Assembly: GCA_030248065.1 (NCBI GenBank)
Contig: JASAMV010002292.1
Coordinates: 1-64,000 of the forward strand
DNA length: 64,000 nucleotides
Source: Rhynchonema sp. JSB1_4
Lineage: Eukaryota; Nematoda; Chromadorea; Monhysterida; Xyalidae
Direction of reading: 5' to 3'
The translations under genes were made by a program, and so were the position numbers. Shown one piece after another: positions 9,037 to 21,095 of this stretch (position 1 is its first letter; each line of letters opens with the position of its first letter). A model generated the notes under the pieces. It did not search any database, was not told the origin of the DNA, and saw only the letters and a list, made by a program, of their open reading frames with translations.

Positions 9037-12000
9037 ATGGCCGAAGCGACTGCTGATATTGCTGTCATCGGGCTGGCTGTGATGGGTCAGAACTTGATTT
9101 TGAATATGAATGATCATGGAGTTGTGGTCGGTTTATTTGTTTTGTTTCGTTTCAATTTCAAATAGGGGGTTATTGTTGCAAAATTTAATTATTTTTGCTC
9201 GACAGGTGTGCGCATTCAACAGAACCGTGTCGAAAGTGGACGATTTTCTCGCCAACGAAGCCAAGGGAACAAAGGTGACTGTTTTGTTCGATATTTTATT
9301 TATTTTTTTTTGCTGAACAGTTTTCATTGAACTGAGCTGGTAGATTTCCAGATAATCGGAGCTCACAGCTTGGAAGAGATGGTAAAAGTGCTGAAGCAAC
9401 CGCGTCGTATCATGTTGTTGGTCAAGGCTGGCTCGGCTGTTGATCAGTTCATTGATAAATTGGTGAGCTTGTGGAGTTTCTTTTACTTCAGGCTTCCCAT
9501 TTGTGTATCCCTATTTTACATCAATGTTTTCACTGCTTATCCATAAGCATTCGAGAAAACATTTTCCCCCAAATTTCAGGTGCCACTTTTGGACAAGGGC
9601 GACATCATAATCGATGGTGGAAACTCGGAATTTACGGATACAAACGTACAATTATTTTATCTGAATCTGAACGTTGTTGGTTGATCAAAATTGCAAAAAT
9701 CTTTTTTTATTTCAGCGCCGTGCAAAGGATCTGCGTGAGCAGGGCGTCTATTACGTTGGTTCTGGCGTCAGCGGAGGCGAAGAAGGCGCCAGATATGGTG
9801 TTGTCTCTCTTATCTTCTGCTCATAGAAAGTTTCTTGACACGACGTAACCAGGAAACCGCGGAAATCATGGTTTAGCGTTCTGTTTCTGAAAATGGAGCT
9901 TCTGCAGTGAAGAATTTCGATGTTGTTTTTGTTTGAAATCAAGTGACAGATTGTCCATTTGAACGAAATTGACCTAAAAAACGAAAATTATCAGGACCGT
10001 CCCTGATGCCGGGCGGTGCTCCCGAAGCATGGCCGCACATCAAACCAATCTTTCAAGGCATTTCGGCCAAAGCTGATGGTGAACCGTGTTGTGATTGGGT
10101 GCGTGTTCGTGTTTACTCGTTTATTTTCTTTATTTTTTCACACACGTTCTGGATTTTCATCTGCTTGCTGACTGGTTGGTTGGGTATGCTTGTCGCTGTG
10201 TGGTTTTAGTATCCTGCCACCACCAGCGTCAAAAGTGTGAATCCTAAACTAGGCCGACACAAGCCCTGTTTTGGAGGTGTTGTAGTTGCAAAACGAAAAC
10301 AAACAGAAAATCTTCATGCGCCACGTTGTATTTCTCAACCCACAACAAACCAGCAGTCGCGTCTGAATGTTTCATTTATCTACCACCTCCGACATCGGGC
10401 TCGTGTTGGCGTAGTGTTACTATGGCCAGCTCTTTTTATGGATTTGGTTTCATCGAGGTTTTAATGTGAGGGAGATGAAAAAAACCAAAAAAATTGCTTC
10501 GTCACATACAAGCGGTGAAACATTTGTCTGATAGGATGGGGTTGTTGAGACTGGAAAGTCGACGGAAACTTACGTTTCGTTAATTTTACCGATTTCATGC
10601 ACTTGTAGTTTTAATGCAAAATTTTTCATCCCACAATCACACGATTGTCACTTCCCCATCCACTCGTTGTTTCGAACATCATAATCAAACGAAAGAGAAA
10701 ATATTCCAAAATGAAATGAAAGAGAAAAGCGCCATCATTGCAGGTCGGCCGCGACGGCAGCGGGCATTTCGTAAAGATGGTGCACAACGGTATTGAGTAC
10801 GGCGATATGCAGTTAATTGCCGAAGCGTATCACTTGATGACGCAGGCGTTGCAGTTGGACCACGACAGAATGGGACAGGTTCGGTTGGGAACGTGGGCTG
10901 AAAGTCGAGTTAGGTCACCACATCAGTGGGGTTCCCCTCCGGTGCGCCTGTTCCCCCTCCATGGTACGCCTGCCCCACTGTTCCCCCTCCGGTTACATCT
11001 CCCCTCCCAATTTTTTGCCGATAATAGGCAAATTTAGGCCTAAAAAGCGCTTTTCGACATAAAATGAATTCTAGGTCAATGTTGTCGAAAATCGCCAAGA
11101 ATTCTAGGTCAATGTTGTCGAAAATCGCCAAAAATACCCTTTTCATTGAGATGTTTATTTTTCAAAAAGGGGCAAAACTAGGTCCAATTTTCGACCTCAA
11201 ACAAAAAATGACTTTTCTCCAAATTTGGGTCTTCCCCCCAGGTGGGTACGTCTGTTCCCCCTCCGAAATAAACTGGAGTACCGCCTGTTCCCCTTCCGGA
11301 CCAGGAACTACACTGGGGCACATTACGTGAAAGAAAGCTTCAACCATTGCTGCAGCATCGCACCGGTGTTGTATTGGTCGCACAATGACCATAAGAATTC
11401 ATCAAAGCAATCGTGATTTTCAGGTTCAGTCACTCTTAACCACTGTGCTATTTGTGATTCTCACGAACCATTTTCATCTGAGAATAATCCAGCAGAGCAC
11501 CCACGTTGTTGCGGGTCTGAAACATTTTGGTGACTGCATGGTTTGTGTGTGATCGCGCAACGCAACGTCACGTCACCACCCCGTCACTTTCCTGCTTCAC
11601 GATTCAGGAAAAAAATTTGACAAATTCTTATAAAGTCATTGTGCGACCAATATCAGTGAGGTCCTGGAAACAACAAAGCCGCAAAGCTGTCCGTCATCAG
11701 CTTTATTTTTTTGTTTTTTTTCGCCGATGTGTGGAAAAACGTGCTCCTTACTTATTCGTTGCCAGCAAAACATTTCCCTCCTTTGCTACATCCATACGTA
11801 TGATACCGTATATTATGTATATATATAGTTCACGTGCGGAAAAGTCATCAGGTCAGGTCAAATAACTTTTTGTTCTTCGCTCAAAGGCCGAATTCGCGGT
11901 GTTTAGAGCGAAAATATGATAAAATAGTAAACCAATGAAAGCTTGATAACGAATTATGATTCTTTTCACAGGTTTTCGAAGAGTGGAACAAAACCGAGCT

Positions 12001-15000
12001 AGAGTCATACCTGATCGAAATCTCTGCAACGATCATGAGAACGAAGGACAGCGATGGGAAAGCGCTGGTGCCGAAGATTCGGGATGCCGCTCAACAGGTG
12101 ATTTGTTGACTTTCGGTATTTCAATTGTATTTTCAAAAAATATTGATGTGAAACTGGCGTTTCTTTTATATTTTTTCAGAAAGGCACCGGCAAATGGACA
12201 GTGATGGCGGCGTTGGATTATGGCATGCCTGTCACGTTGATTGGTAAGCTTGTTTTGGGTTGCAGCATTTTTATTTGTGTTGGTGTGTGACTACGCAAAA
12301 TGATTGTTTTTCAAGTTCAAGTTTTTTATTGCATCAGAAACAACATGGTAACGTCAACAACACGCATAAGCTGGACAGTAACGACGAAACCATAAATAAT
12401 TACAAGTGTTTAGTGGGCCAGTGGATAGTTACGGATCGAGAGATGTAGATGATGATAAGGAGCAAAAAACACAGAAACACAGCATGATCGGTCAATTACA
12501 TTTCACACACGGCTAAGCGGCTATTTTCGCGGCTAAGCTTGTGTAGGTTATCCTCATGCGAAACACTTTCACGTGTGTTTGTTTGGTCGGACAGACACAA
12601 TATCCGGCGTTTTGTGTGTATCCGAAATCGTCACTGAACAAAAAGATTCAAACAGACATCAGTGAAGTTGGGTTATTAGTTGGTCACGAGTGGGGATCGG
12701 GCTATGTCGGGTGTCGAATCTGTGGTGTCGTGTCTGCATCAAAAAAGTGTCGGGTGTCGGGTCTTCGTACCCTCGGGTTTCCTCCTAAATGTCAGATGTC
12801 GAGCACCCCACTCTCGATCCCTAATTATAAGGCGCTCACCTCAGCGTTCTGTGTGGATTTCGCTGGATGTCTTTCTTCTCAACCGATTGTCATTATCAAG
12901 TCACACAGCATTGTTATCATGCCCATTCATTCATGGCATTTGCTTATTACAATCAACTAATTCACAAATATCCATCCATTTTTAAGTCAACAAGAAAATC
13001 GGAAAAATTCGCCCTTCGTTTTGCAGCCGAGGCCGTTTTCGCACGTTGTCTGTCTGCGCTCAAAGACGAACGAGTGAGCGCGAGTCAAGTGCTCAAAGTG
13101 TCAACGCCGAAGGGAAAAGAGCTGATCAAAGACGAAAAACAGTTTGTCGATGATATTCGGCAGGTTGGAATTGTTGTTTTTGTTTTTATAGTTTTGTTTC
13201 ACATTTTGTTCTTGACGGCGTTGATCACTCGCAATTGTAGCTGTTTCGAACTCGAACTCGAAACAAGTCCGGGAAACATTTTGGTGTCCAAACATAAGTT
13301 TTCCACAAATGTGTGTGCGTTGCTTTGTAGGACGCATAATCACAGTCGAAAACAAGAGCCAGTTTTACTGACGTTTCCTGTCCAATCTGACAGCAACTAG
13401 TCAAAGCAGTAAATTGTCAAAAAAATGTTCAAATTGTTCAAATCTACCGCAGTGCACATATGTCGCAAAGAGCTGAGCGCCAAAACACAGCAAACACCAT
13501 GGGTTTTTCAACCAAATTTAATGGCTTTTTAGCTGCTAAATTTTTGGAAAAGCTAGTAAATTTTCAAATTTAATTTTTATTTTTAGTCCAAGAAGCTAGT
13601 AAATTAGTATTTTAGCAGAAAGAAGCTTGCTACTAACTAAACTAGCGTATTTTGAGAAAATAAACCAGGGCGCGCGCTATTACGTTGCAACGTCATGGCG
13701 CAATGTCACATGTGTGGTAATGGCACGCGTCCATGCATTTGATAGTTTGAAAATTAAAAAAAACTAACATCGGAGATATCTAGTGGGTATAATTAGTGGC
13801 CCGGCTCGCCCCGCATTGCTGGAAAAGGCTGAAATGGGCGCTCTCGCACTTGTTATGTTTATCACCAGACCTGTGCGGGAGGCAAAATAATGTGTCAGGA
13901 TTTGTTCCTCTTGCCAAACAATTGGAGGTTGCCGGCTTTTTTGATGCAATAATGTATGTAAACTTTTGTTTAATATATGTAATCCCAAAATAATATATGT
14001 CACAATATACATATATTACATATATTTGCACAGCTCTGTTTATCACGTGTTTATCGGAAGGCAAGTAAGACTACTCGGACTTAATACCATCTCACAAACC
14101 CCCTAGTTTGCTCACTTGCTTGCGACAAACGGCTGAAAAAATGTATTCAGTGTAAAGATGTCCATTTGATCAATGTGTGACGAGCTTATCCAGTAACTAT
14201 CTATTGTTTTCGTCTGCGGTAATTCGTCCCACAGAGAAAACGCGCAATTATGAATCTACTCAACCGCAAGCAAAAGAACATCGGATTTCTGAAACTATAG
14301 GGCTATACTGTCATAAAGAACCGTTTTTTATTTTTCGTGGAAAAAAGCTAAAAACTCCCCCACGACAAAACACAAGGGACTTTTTGTTAAAAATAAAAAA
14401 AAAAAAAAAAAAATATTCTATAGGGCGCGGGATTTGGGTGGATGGCGACACCCAAACACAAACATCTACACTTTGAAAAGACCTGACACCCAAGCGCGAA
14501 GTCACAACCCACACACACGACACCCAAACACTTCATTGAGAGAGAAAAATTTTAGTCCATCGAAAACGTCAAAAATTATGCTTTTTACACGTGTTTTTGC
14601 TAAGTTTAGACAAAATCGTACTGTTTTCGTTAGTTTCGCCGACGCAAGGTGAAACTAAAATGCATTTAAAGGGCGCAGCGCGCGATTTAAAAAAAAGAGG
14701 TTGAAAAGACGCCACTTTGCGCCTGCTTTTTAGAAACACTGCATAAGTTTTTCCATCGTGCTTGTTGAGGGTAGGGCACCGAAAATGTTTTGCTTTTTTC
14801 ATAACTCATCGTGATCTGCGATATTTATTGTTTCGATCTGTGTTTACTGGAGTAACCTCACGCGCGAAATGTACACAACAAATTATTAAATCCAAAGGTG
14901 CTACCCACCCCAAGGGCACCTACCCGCCCACCCTGTTTCAGGCATTGTACGCCGCCAAAATCGTATCATACACACAAGGGTTCATGTTATTGCGTGAAGC

Positions 15001-16572
15001 GTCAACTGAATTCGATTGGGAGCTGAATTATGGAGCCATTGCACTCATGTGGAGAGGTTATATTCTACTTTTCGATTTATGAGCCTGTCTTTTATGACTA
15101 ACATTGTCAGATTGATTCGGTGAACCAATTTGATGCCGGACAGCCTGGCTGGCTGATGTTTCACGTGTTTTCAGGCGGTTGTATTATTCGCAGCGTGTTT
15201 CTGGGCAAAATCAAGCAAGCCTACGATAAGAACCCACAACTGGCCAATCTACTGCTGGATGAATTCTTCACCAAAGCCATTGTAAACTGTGATGTGAGTC
15301 ATTTCATTTTCTAACATGTTAAAACTTTCTTGAATTTTTTATGGGGGAAAATGAACGATACTGTGCAGCAGCAGCTAACCAGTAGGTATCGGGCAGTGGC
15401 GGGTCTCGGGTGTCGACATCCCAAAAAGGGTGTTGGTGTCGGGTATCGGGTTTTTATACACTCAGATTTCCCCCTAGATGCCGGTGTGCGCACTCAATAA
15501 AAGTGTAGGTGTCGGGTGCCCCCCTCCACCTGATCCCGATTCCTTGACCGGTAGAAATTTTGATGCCAGAATATTTGTTGATGCACACTTGATGGCACAA
15601 TTGGTGTTGCACAACCTGGGATAAATGGTCTTTCACCCTGGTACACTTTGAAACAGCTAAACAAATAGTTTCAAACAAGGTGTCACGATGGCCCAGCGCA
15701 AGCGAATATGCCAGAAAAGTTAATATGGCGCATGATTTTTGTTCGATTTTCCCACAATAATCCAACACGAACACAACCAAATTCCACCAATTGCACGTAC
15801 AGGCAGCGTGGCGTCGTGTTGTAGCCACAGCAGTGCAACTCGGCATACCCGTGCCCGCAATGAGCACTGCGTTAGCGTATTATGACGGATACAGGAGTGC
15901 GGTGTTGCCGGCGAACTTGATTCAGGTGGGTGTGTTTGTTTTGACTCTGATTGTTGGTTTCAGGGAGACCAACCAATGGGAAATGTTTCGAATGCACTGT
16001 ATTATGACGAGGCTACTTCGTGTTTTGGTTAATACGTGGATTAGTCTTTGGATAAAAAGCTGAAAATAGGCTCAAAAGTAAAGAAAGATATCAGGCTGTT
16101 TCCCGAAGAATAACTGCGAAAGTTGTGTCAAGGCCTGCAGGTTTTGGTTCTATACAAGCAAATGTCACATTCTAGTGCCGGTGCGATAGCTTCTAGTCGC
16201 CTTTGGTCAAGAAAAAACTCAGTGTAGTTTTGATGACTCGCTGTTTCCACGCCGGGCGGTGTACCAGAACATCGTCAGTGGTCTTCAACTCTATTCACTT
16301 GACCACCGTTCACTTTTGCGGCTAATTCTAATGCCGTTGACGCACGTCGTCGCCCTTCCTGCCAACGGAACGTGAGCGCACGAAACGTGAATTGCGCGTG
16401 CACGACAGGCGACCAGTTGCGTCACCGACATTAGAATTGGCCAACTTTGCAGGCGCAGCGTGACTTCTTCGGCGCGCACACCTATGAGCGATTGGGTGAA
16501 CCGGGCAAGTTCCATCACACCGATTGGACCGGGCATGGGGGAAGGGTGACATCGAATGCGTATATGGCTTAG
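9037..16572 (+). CDS. PGD: 6-phosphogluconate dehydrogenase, decarboxylating (14 exons, complete)
   Basis: It oxidises and decarboxylates 6-phosphogluconate to ribulose-5-phosphate, producing NADPH in the cytosolic pentose phosphate pathway. Exons: 9037-9126, 9206-9274, 9352-9462, 9580-9645, 9716-9797, 9995-10098, 10744-10878, 11972-12097, 12180-12243, 13027-13163, 14942-15056, 15175-15293, 15803-15925 and 16453-16572. All junctions are GT-AG and in phase, giving 486 residues, close to the usual ~483. Visible motifs: dinucleotide-binding GLAVMG (12-17), NADP-phosphate site NRT (35-37), GGEEGARYG, catalytic Lys185 and Glu192 in [12 protein letters not shown], and the family signature IRDAAQQKGTGKW (255-267). 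The C-terminal tail HTDWTGHGG is present. Introns 7, 9, 10 and 12 carry MITEs. The likely polyadenylation signal is AATAAA at 16802. Nothing suggests a pseudogene. Confidence 0.97.
10924..11315. mobile_element. hAT-like MITE with GTTCCCCCTCCGG words, PGD intron 7
   Basis: The left end CAGTGGGGTTCC and right end GGAACTACACTG are inverted repeats. The flanking octamers CACCACAT and GGGCACAT agree at only five positions, so the duplication is decayed or absent. The word CTGTTCCCCCTCCGG is repeated at both ends. The core GGTCAATGTTGTCGAAAA is duplicated and resembles the core of the 5219 element. Confidence 0.72.
11374..11650. mobile_element. 277-bp TA-flanked MITE (Tc1/mariner-type), copy 1
   Basis: Inverted ends TTGGTCGCACAATGAC and GTCATTGTGCGACCAA sit between TA dinucleotides in PGD intron 7. 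Copy 2 is at 17687-17960 and is alignable along its whole length. No coding capacity. Confidence 0.82.
12688..12822. repeat. TGTCGGGT-word repeat, PGD intron 9
   Basis: Short element with ends resembling GTGGGGATCGGG and CTCGATCCC. The words TGTCGGGT and GGTGTCGGGT are repeated. Related pieces lie at 14410-14530 and 15385-15540, also in PGD introns. Ends are approximate and no target duplication was found. Confidence 0.5.
14410..14530. repeat. CGACACCC-word repeat, PGD intron 10
   Basis: Word GACACCCAA repeated; it looks like the opposite orientation of the TGTCGGGT family seen at 12688. It is preceded by an A-tract (14395-14413). A GGGCGCAGCGCGCGA motif lies 140 bases downstream. Confidence 0.4.
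15385..15540. repeat. TGTCGGGT-word repeat, PGD intron 12
   Basis: Ends resemble GGTATCGGGCAG and CTGATCCCGATTCC. The words GGTGTCGG and GGTATCGGG are repeated. This is the third member of the family inside this one gene. Confidence 0.5.
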
Positions 16573-17489
16573 GCAGAGTGTAGGGCGGAATTATTGGTCG
16601 TTGGATTGATTGTTGTGAATTGTCGGCTGGTTTGAACACTACAATATTGTCGAGCTAAATCGTACGTACTTTGTATCATAATTTAAGTACTTTAGCTTAC
16701 TGATGTTTCGTGTGCTGGCATTTGCGTACGCGTAACAATACGGTTTGTTCCCGATCACTGGAGTAACTACACTGTAGCTGTAAAAATGTTCAGACAATCA
16801 AAATAAAATACCAATTTACACAGTGGTGCAGTTATAAATAACACTGTCATTGTGTATCAATAGCTTGATGAATCGGTTAAAAAGTGTGGTCGGCAGGGTA
16901 ACCAGATACCACTGTAGTTTTAAAGAAATTGGGTAAATTTTGTATCCCAGGTAACTTCGAAATGTTCGTTCTCTAAAGTTACGCTTGTTATTATTTTGTC
17001 CATTTCGTTGTCCATTCATGATTCGTTTTTTATGTGCAACTTGACCATTGTGAAAGAACTCTAATGTTTCGCTTGCACTACATATCGGGCCAAACGTGTG
17101 CATTCGTTTCGTTCAATTATTTTTCTAAAAGGTTCAACACCGATTTTTGTTATTTTTAACGTTTAGCTTGTAGCAGGTTTTCATAAATTTGACAAACTGG
17201 TGATTGGTAACCACCTAATTTTTTGAGATTGCTAGTTACAGTGTTTCTTGACGTTTCGTTAACATCGGTAAGTTCTCGTTCCATTACCGTGCTATACTTC
17301 TGCTTATCTCGATCTGTGATGTTGTGATTTCTAAATTGATTCCACACATTTCATATTTAGTGCGAGTATTTAGTTGTAGATTTAGCTTTAGCTTGAACTG
17401 GTATGTATGATTGTATGCTGTTCTCCTCCTTAGAACCACCTATATCATTCAATAAAGTGATTTTTTTGCAGTCGAATGGCAGAATGTTT
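16573..17489. other. 3' flank of PGD, no further gene
   Basis: Contains the PGD 3' UTR with a candidate AATAAA at 16802-16807. The rest is A/T-rich without a recognisable exon or bounded repeat. Confidence 0.5.
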
Positions 17490-17670
17490 CAAGCTCCTGA
17501 ATTGGTACACTTGTAGGCAACAAACAAAACGTACAGTCAACAAGTCACGCAGCGCTGGCTCGTGTGCCTTTCGAATGTTTCAATCACATAAGCAGTGTGT
17601 ATCGGTTTCGAACCTGAGTTTCTCACCCCGTATGTAAAATGCATGAGGCAACGAAATTAGAAGCTTACAA
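17490..17670. repeat. Diverged partial copy of the 18529 MITE
   Basis: It shares the internal phrase CACGCAGCGCTGGCTCGTG and the right end GAGGCAACGAAATTAGAAGC with the intact element at 18529-18780. The left inverted repeat is not recognisable. It abuts the TA-flanked MITE that starts at 17687. Confidence 0.6.
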
Positions 17671-17686
17671 CACAATCGTGATGATA

Positions 17687-17960
17687 TTGGTCGCACAATG
17701 ACTATATAAGAATTCATCAAATCAATCCTGATTTTCACGTACAGTCACTCTTAACCACTGTGCTGTTTGTGATTCTCACAAAACATTTTCAGCTGAAAAT
17801 AAACTAGCAGATCAACCACGTTGCCGCAGGTCTGAAACATTCTCTTTACTACATGCTTTGTATGCGTTCACGCAACGCAACGTCATTGCCCCGTCACTTT
17901 CTCTCTTTACGATTCAGGAAAAAAATTTGACCAATTCTTATAAAATCATTGTGCGACCAA
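17687..17960. mobile_element. 274-bp TA-flanked MITE, copy 2
   Basis: Same family as 11374-11650: inverted ends TTGGTCGCACAATGAC and CATTGTGCGACCAA between TA dinucleotides, with matching interior such as CACTCTTAACCACTGTGCT. Differences from copy 1 are scattered, so the copies are not brand new. Confidence 0.82.
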
Positions 17961-18528
17961 TACATACTTACTTCTGTGGGATAGTGATGCATTACAATCT
18001 CGGTTTATGCCATACTGTTGTAGTCTGCGCATATTTCGGACCAATGCAGTCTGGCAAGTGGTGAGCCTCAGTACGGGTGCAGTTTGTACATGAATCGAAC
18101 ACCGCTCTGCTCGGTCAGCATGAAAAATGCACACATGCGTGTACTACATTAGAATAAGCGTCACGCTTATTGAAATGCTGGTACATGTAGGTGCTATTTG
18201 GCCCACTGCACATGTCACAAAAACAAACAATTGTGTTTGTGAGTGGAAAGCCGAAACTACGAAGATATAATGCATATGCATGATGAGTTTTATTGGCCCA
18301 TTCCGTGTGATGAATGATACCATTTCAGCGCATTCATGCGTGATCCGAGCGGGCACCAAACCATTACCGTTATGATCTGTAAATCAATATCCACTCATTT
18401 CAATCCGTTTTTTGTCAGAGATCCTGTATTTTTGTTTATGGACTATAGCTTTGCGGTTGTGTGGTATTATAGCGCGCATGGCATGGAGACTTCATACTCT
18501 TTCACACGTGTGCATGGGTGTACTGGTA

Positions 18529-18780
18529 TAGTAAATTTCTAATTTCGCTGCCTCATGCTTTGTTACAGACGCAGGAAAACTCCCGTTCGAAGTCGAAGCA
18601 GGCAACAGGCTCGACACACAGTGAACAAGCCACGCAGTTGGCTCGTGTGCGTTTAGCATGTTTGATTCACACAATCTGTGTGTGTGTGTCAGCTGCGTGG
18701 CTTATCCCTGCTTCGACTTCGAACGGGAGTTTTCCTGCGTCTGTAACAATGCACGAGGCAGCGAAATTAGAAACTTACTA
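18529..18780. mobile_element. 252-bp MITE with ~70-bp terminal inverted repeats, TA-flanked
   Basis: The left arm TAGTAAATTTCTAATTTCGC and right arm GCGAAATTAGAAACTTACTA continue inward past CAGGAAAACTCCCGTTCGAA and its complement. TA dinucleotides flank both ends. The two arms can pair into a hairpin around a ~100-base loop. No coding capacity. Confidence 0.8.
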
Positions 18781-19412
18781 TATCAAAACCTTTTCATTTT
18801 ATAATTGCTTGTTTTTGTTTTGACGTCAAAACTTCTTGGCAAGACCAGGAAGTATACAAATGTAACAACAGCATTCGTGCATACGTCTGGCACTGGAGAT
18901 GAGAATTACAAAAGTAAGCCCTTCTTATGTACCTAATACCGCAAATGGGAACTTATTTGGAAACTTTCCGAAGAAGACACCAAGTTTCAAGTTTCGAAAC
19001 ATAACCAAGACCCGAACGCAACCCAGGGCTCTTGTTTGTAATTTTCCGGTGGTATACTATGCTGCACGTATGTATCATTCCGTTATTTGCTATGGATCAT
19101 GACATTGCGTACACTATAGGCACACTGTCATGAGAATGTGTGGTAGTAAGTGATTTTGATTGCTATTTTTTCCTGACCAGAAGGCATGGTATATGATGCG
19201 TTAGCCAGACAAGACTTCCTTGTTGCTTCTCATCACCAACTAAAATTCTTCGAGATTTGTCGTCATCTCAATTGTTAATTTGAAGCAAGTTTGTTGTCCT
19301 GCGAGTACTGTGGATCATGGGGTGACATGCTATGTATACCTAGGCAAGGGCGGATCCAGGGGGCACGGAGGCCATGGCTCCCCTTGGTCCTTTTGGCCCC
19401 TGAAATTGGGGC

Positions 19413-19920
19413 CAGGGTTGGGCAAAAAAACGACGGCGTTTTTTCTTAAAAAAACGACGTTTTTTTAAAAAAAACGCCTGGGTCCTTTTTCGTTTTTTAA
19501 AATCCTGAATTTCCTTGATTTTCCCTGATTTTTTCAGGCAAAGTACCCTGATTATCAAGGAAAATCAATTTTTTGTCCCATTTTTTTCAAAAAATTTTCG
19601 ACCAATTTTTACTTTGTCGAGATACGTCGATATACGGAGTTTGACTTTCAATGATGACCCCGGCCAAAGTTGGTCACATGATGCGGGTCTGATGTGGGAT
19701 TTAAACAACTCGCTAGAAAAGGGCTGAAACCCGTTTATTTTGCCTCAGAACACATGGAATTACTTCATTTAACCACGTTTTCTTCCCAACATGAGCGTTT
19801 TCCAATTTTTTTGGGGGCATATTTTGGTCATCTGGGCGTTTTTAAAAAAACGTTTTTTTTTAAAAAAAAACGTTTTAAAAAAACGATTTTTTGAAAAAAA
19901 ACGTTTTTTGCCCAACCCTG
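19413..19920. mobile_element. CAGGGTTGGGC-ended hAT-like MITE, copy C
   Basis: Inverted ends CAGGGTTGGGCAAAAAA and TTTTTTGCCCAACCCTG. The interior (CCTGAATTTCCTTGATTTTC, GACCCCGGCCAAAGTTGG) is nearly the same as in 61278-61752. No convincing target duplication is seen; the right end directly abuts the foldback at 19921. Confidence 0.72.
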
Positions 19921-20247
19921 CCGCTGGGTGGCTTGTTTTTGCGCAACTGGATATTATTGGTTTATTTTGCTCTCTCACAATTATCAGTGATTTGTCTTTG
20001 TTCACAATGTTGCTGTAGCCCATGTTGCGCATTTCTTGGATGGTCTCTCGCACAAAATGTGAAACTTTACGACCACCACGTTCGCGGTTCAGGATTTGCA
20101 GCTGTCGGACTTGTTGCTTGACTTTTCGCACAGAAATCGCCGGTTTATTTCGTTTCGGCATTGTGAACAAAGTCAAATCACTGATAATTGTGAGAGAACA
20201 AAATAAACCAATAATATCCAGTTGCGCAAAAACAAGCCACCCAGCGG
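19921..20247. repeat. Foldback: 89-bp inverted arms around a 149-bp loop with a short basic ORF
   Basis: Arms 19921-20009 and 20159-20247 are reverse complements with two mismatches. Both arms place the same sequence TTTGTTCACAATG at the loop edge, so each side offers the same upstream sequence and ATG. On the minus strand the ATG at 20161-20159 opens a frame through the loop: about 50 residues, Lys/Arg-rich (MPKRNKPAISVRKVKQQ, NRERGGRKVSHFV). The frame then runs into the opposite arm. I do not recognise the peptide. It could be a foldback transposon, or a duplicated and inverted 5' end of a gene. Confidence 0.7.
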
Positions 20248-20974
20248 TGCACGCGCAGCGCACGCATACGCCTGCGTGCGTACGTGTACACCGCAGGCGC
20301 GCCTTTGACCGCTTAAACACTGTGTACGCAGTGCACGCGGTGTACTCGGCCTCCTATACTTTTGTGTGTGCATTCTGTCCAAAGGCGTCACAGCGTCGGT
20401 ATCAGTAAAATTAAGACCAACCCCCACCAAAAGACCAACCCCCTTTTTGTGTGCAGCGTGTAGCTGGCAAACTATTCTAAACATTCACCAAAAATTTTGT
20501 CTCAAAACGCTATGTACATTGAGTTACAGCCTGTTGAAAACACCTGCTAGTTCCGGTTGGGGGTTGGTCTAGTTTCTTGTTTTTGAAAAAGAAAACCAAG
20601 TTGCTTGGCGGAGCAATTTTCGCGGACAAAAAAGACCAAGCCCCAAAGCACGCGACTCCAACACACACACACAAAAGATTGCTTCAGCACATGAGTTGTT
20701 GCATAATACCCCAGCTGTGTGTGTGTTGTATAGGGACTTTACGCTCTCTCGGTGAGTGCGTCGCTGCTGGCCCGATCATTACGTTTATAACGTATCGTAA
20801 GGCGGCTTGGCTGTCGGCGTCTTTAGCACAGTGGCAAGCATATCTGACTGTGGTTGTGAGAGCCACGAGATCGAAGCATCCCACAGACAAGCTTTTTGAT
20901 GTTTTTGTTTATGTATGTTTTCAATGTGTAATCAATGATTTCAACAAACAGAAACAATCTTTTCACACCCGACG

Positions 20975-21095
20975 TTTGCTTCAAAATACAATCAGAAAAA
21001 CCCGGCCCAAAAAATCGGGCCGGATAGGACCGGGCTGACTTTTTCTGAATCCGGTCATGCCGGACCGAGGTAACCCGGCCCGATTTCCACCCCTG
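20975..21095. mobile_element. Fragment of the GC-rich 4047-family MITE
   Basis: Ends with CCGGCCCGATTTCCACCCCTG-like sequence at 21095 and contains AAAATCGGGCCGG and GACTTTTTCTGAA, as in the 4047-4372 element. The other end is missing. Confidence 0.6.

Noticed and set aside
20805..20885. tRNA-like sequence with TAGCACAGTGGCAAGC and GAGATCGAAGC boxes
   Set aside because: The B box is degenerate and acceptor and T stems do not pair well; too weak to list as an RNA gene.
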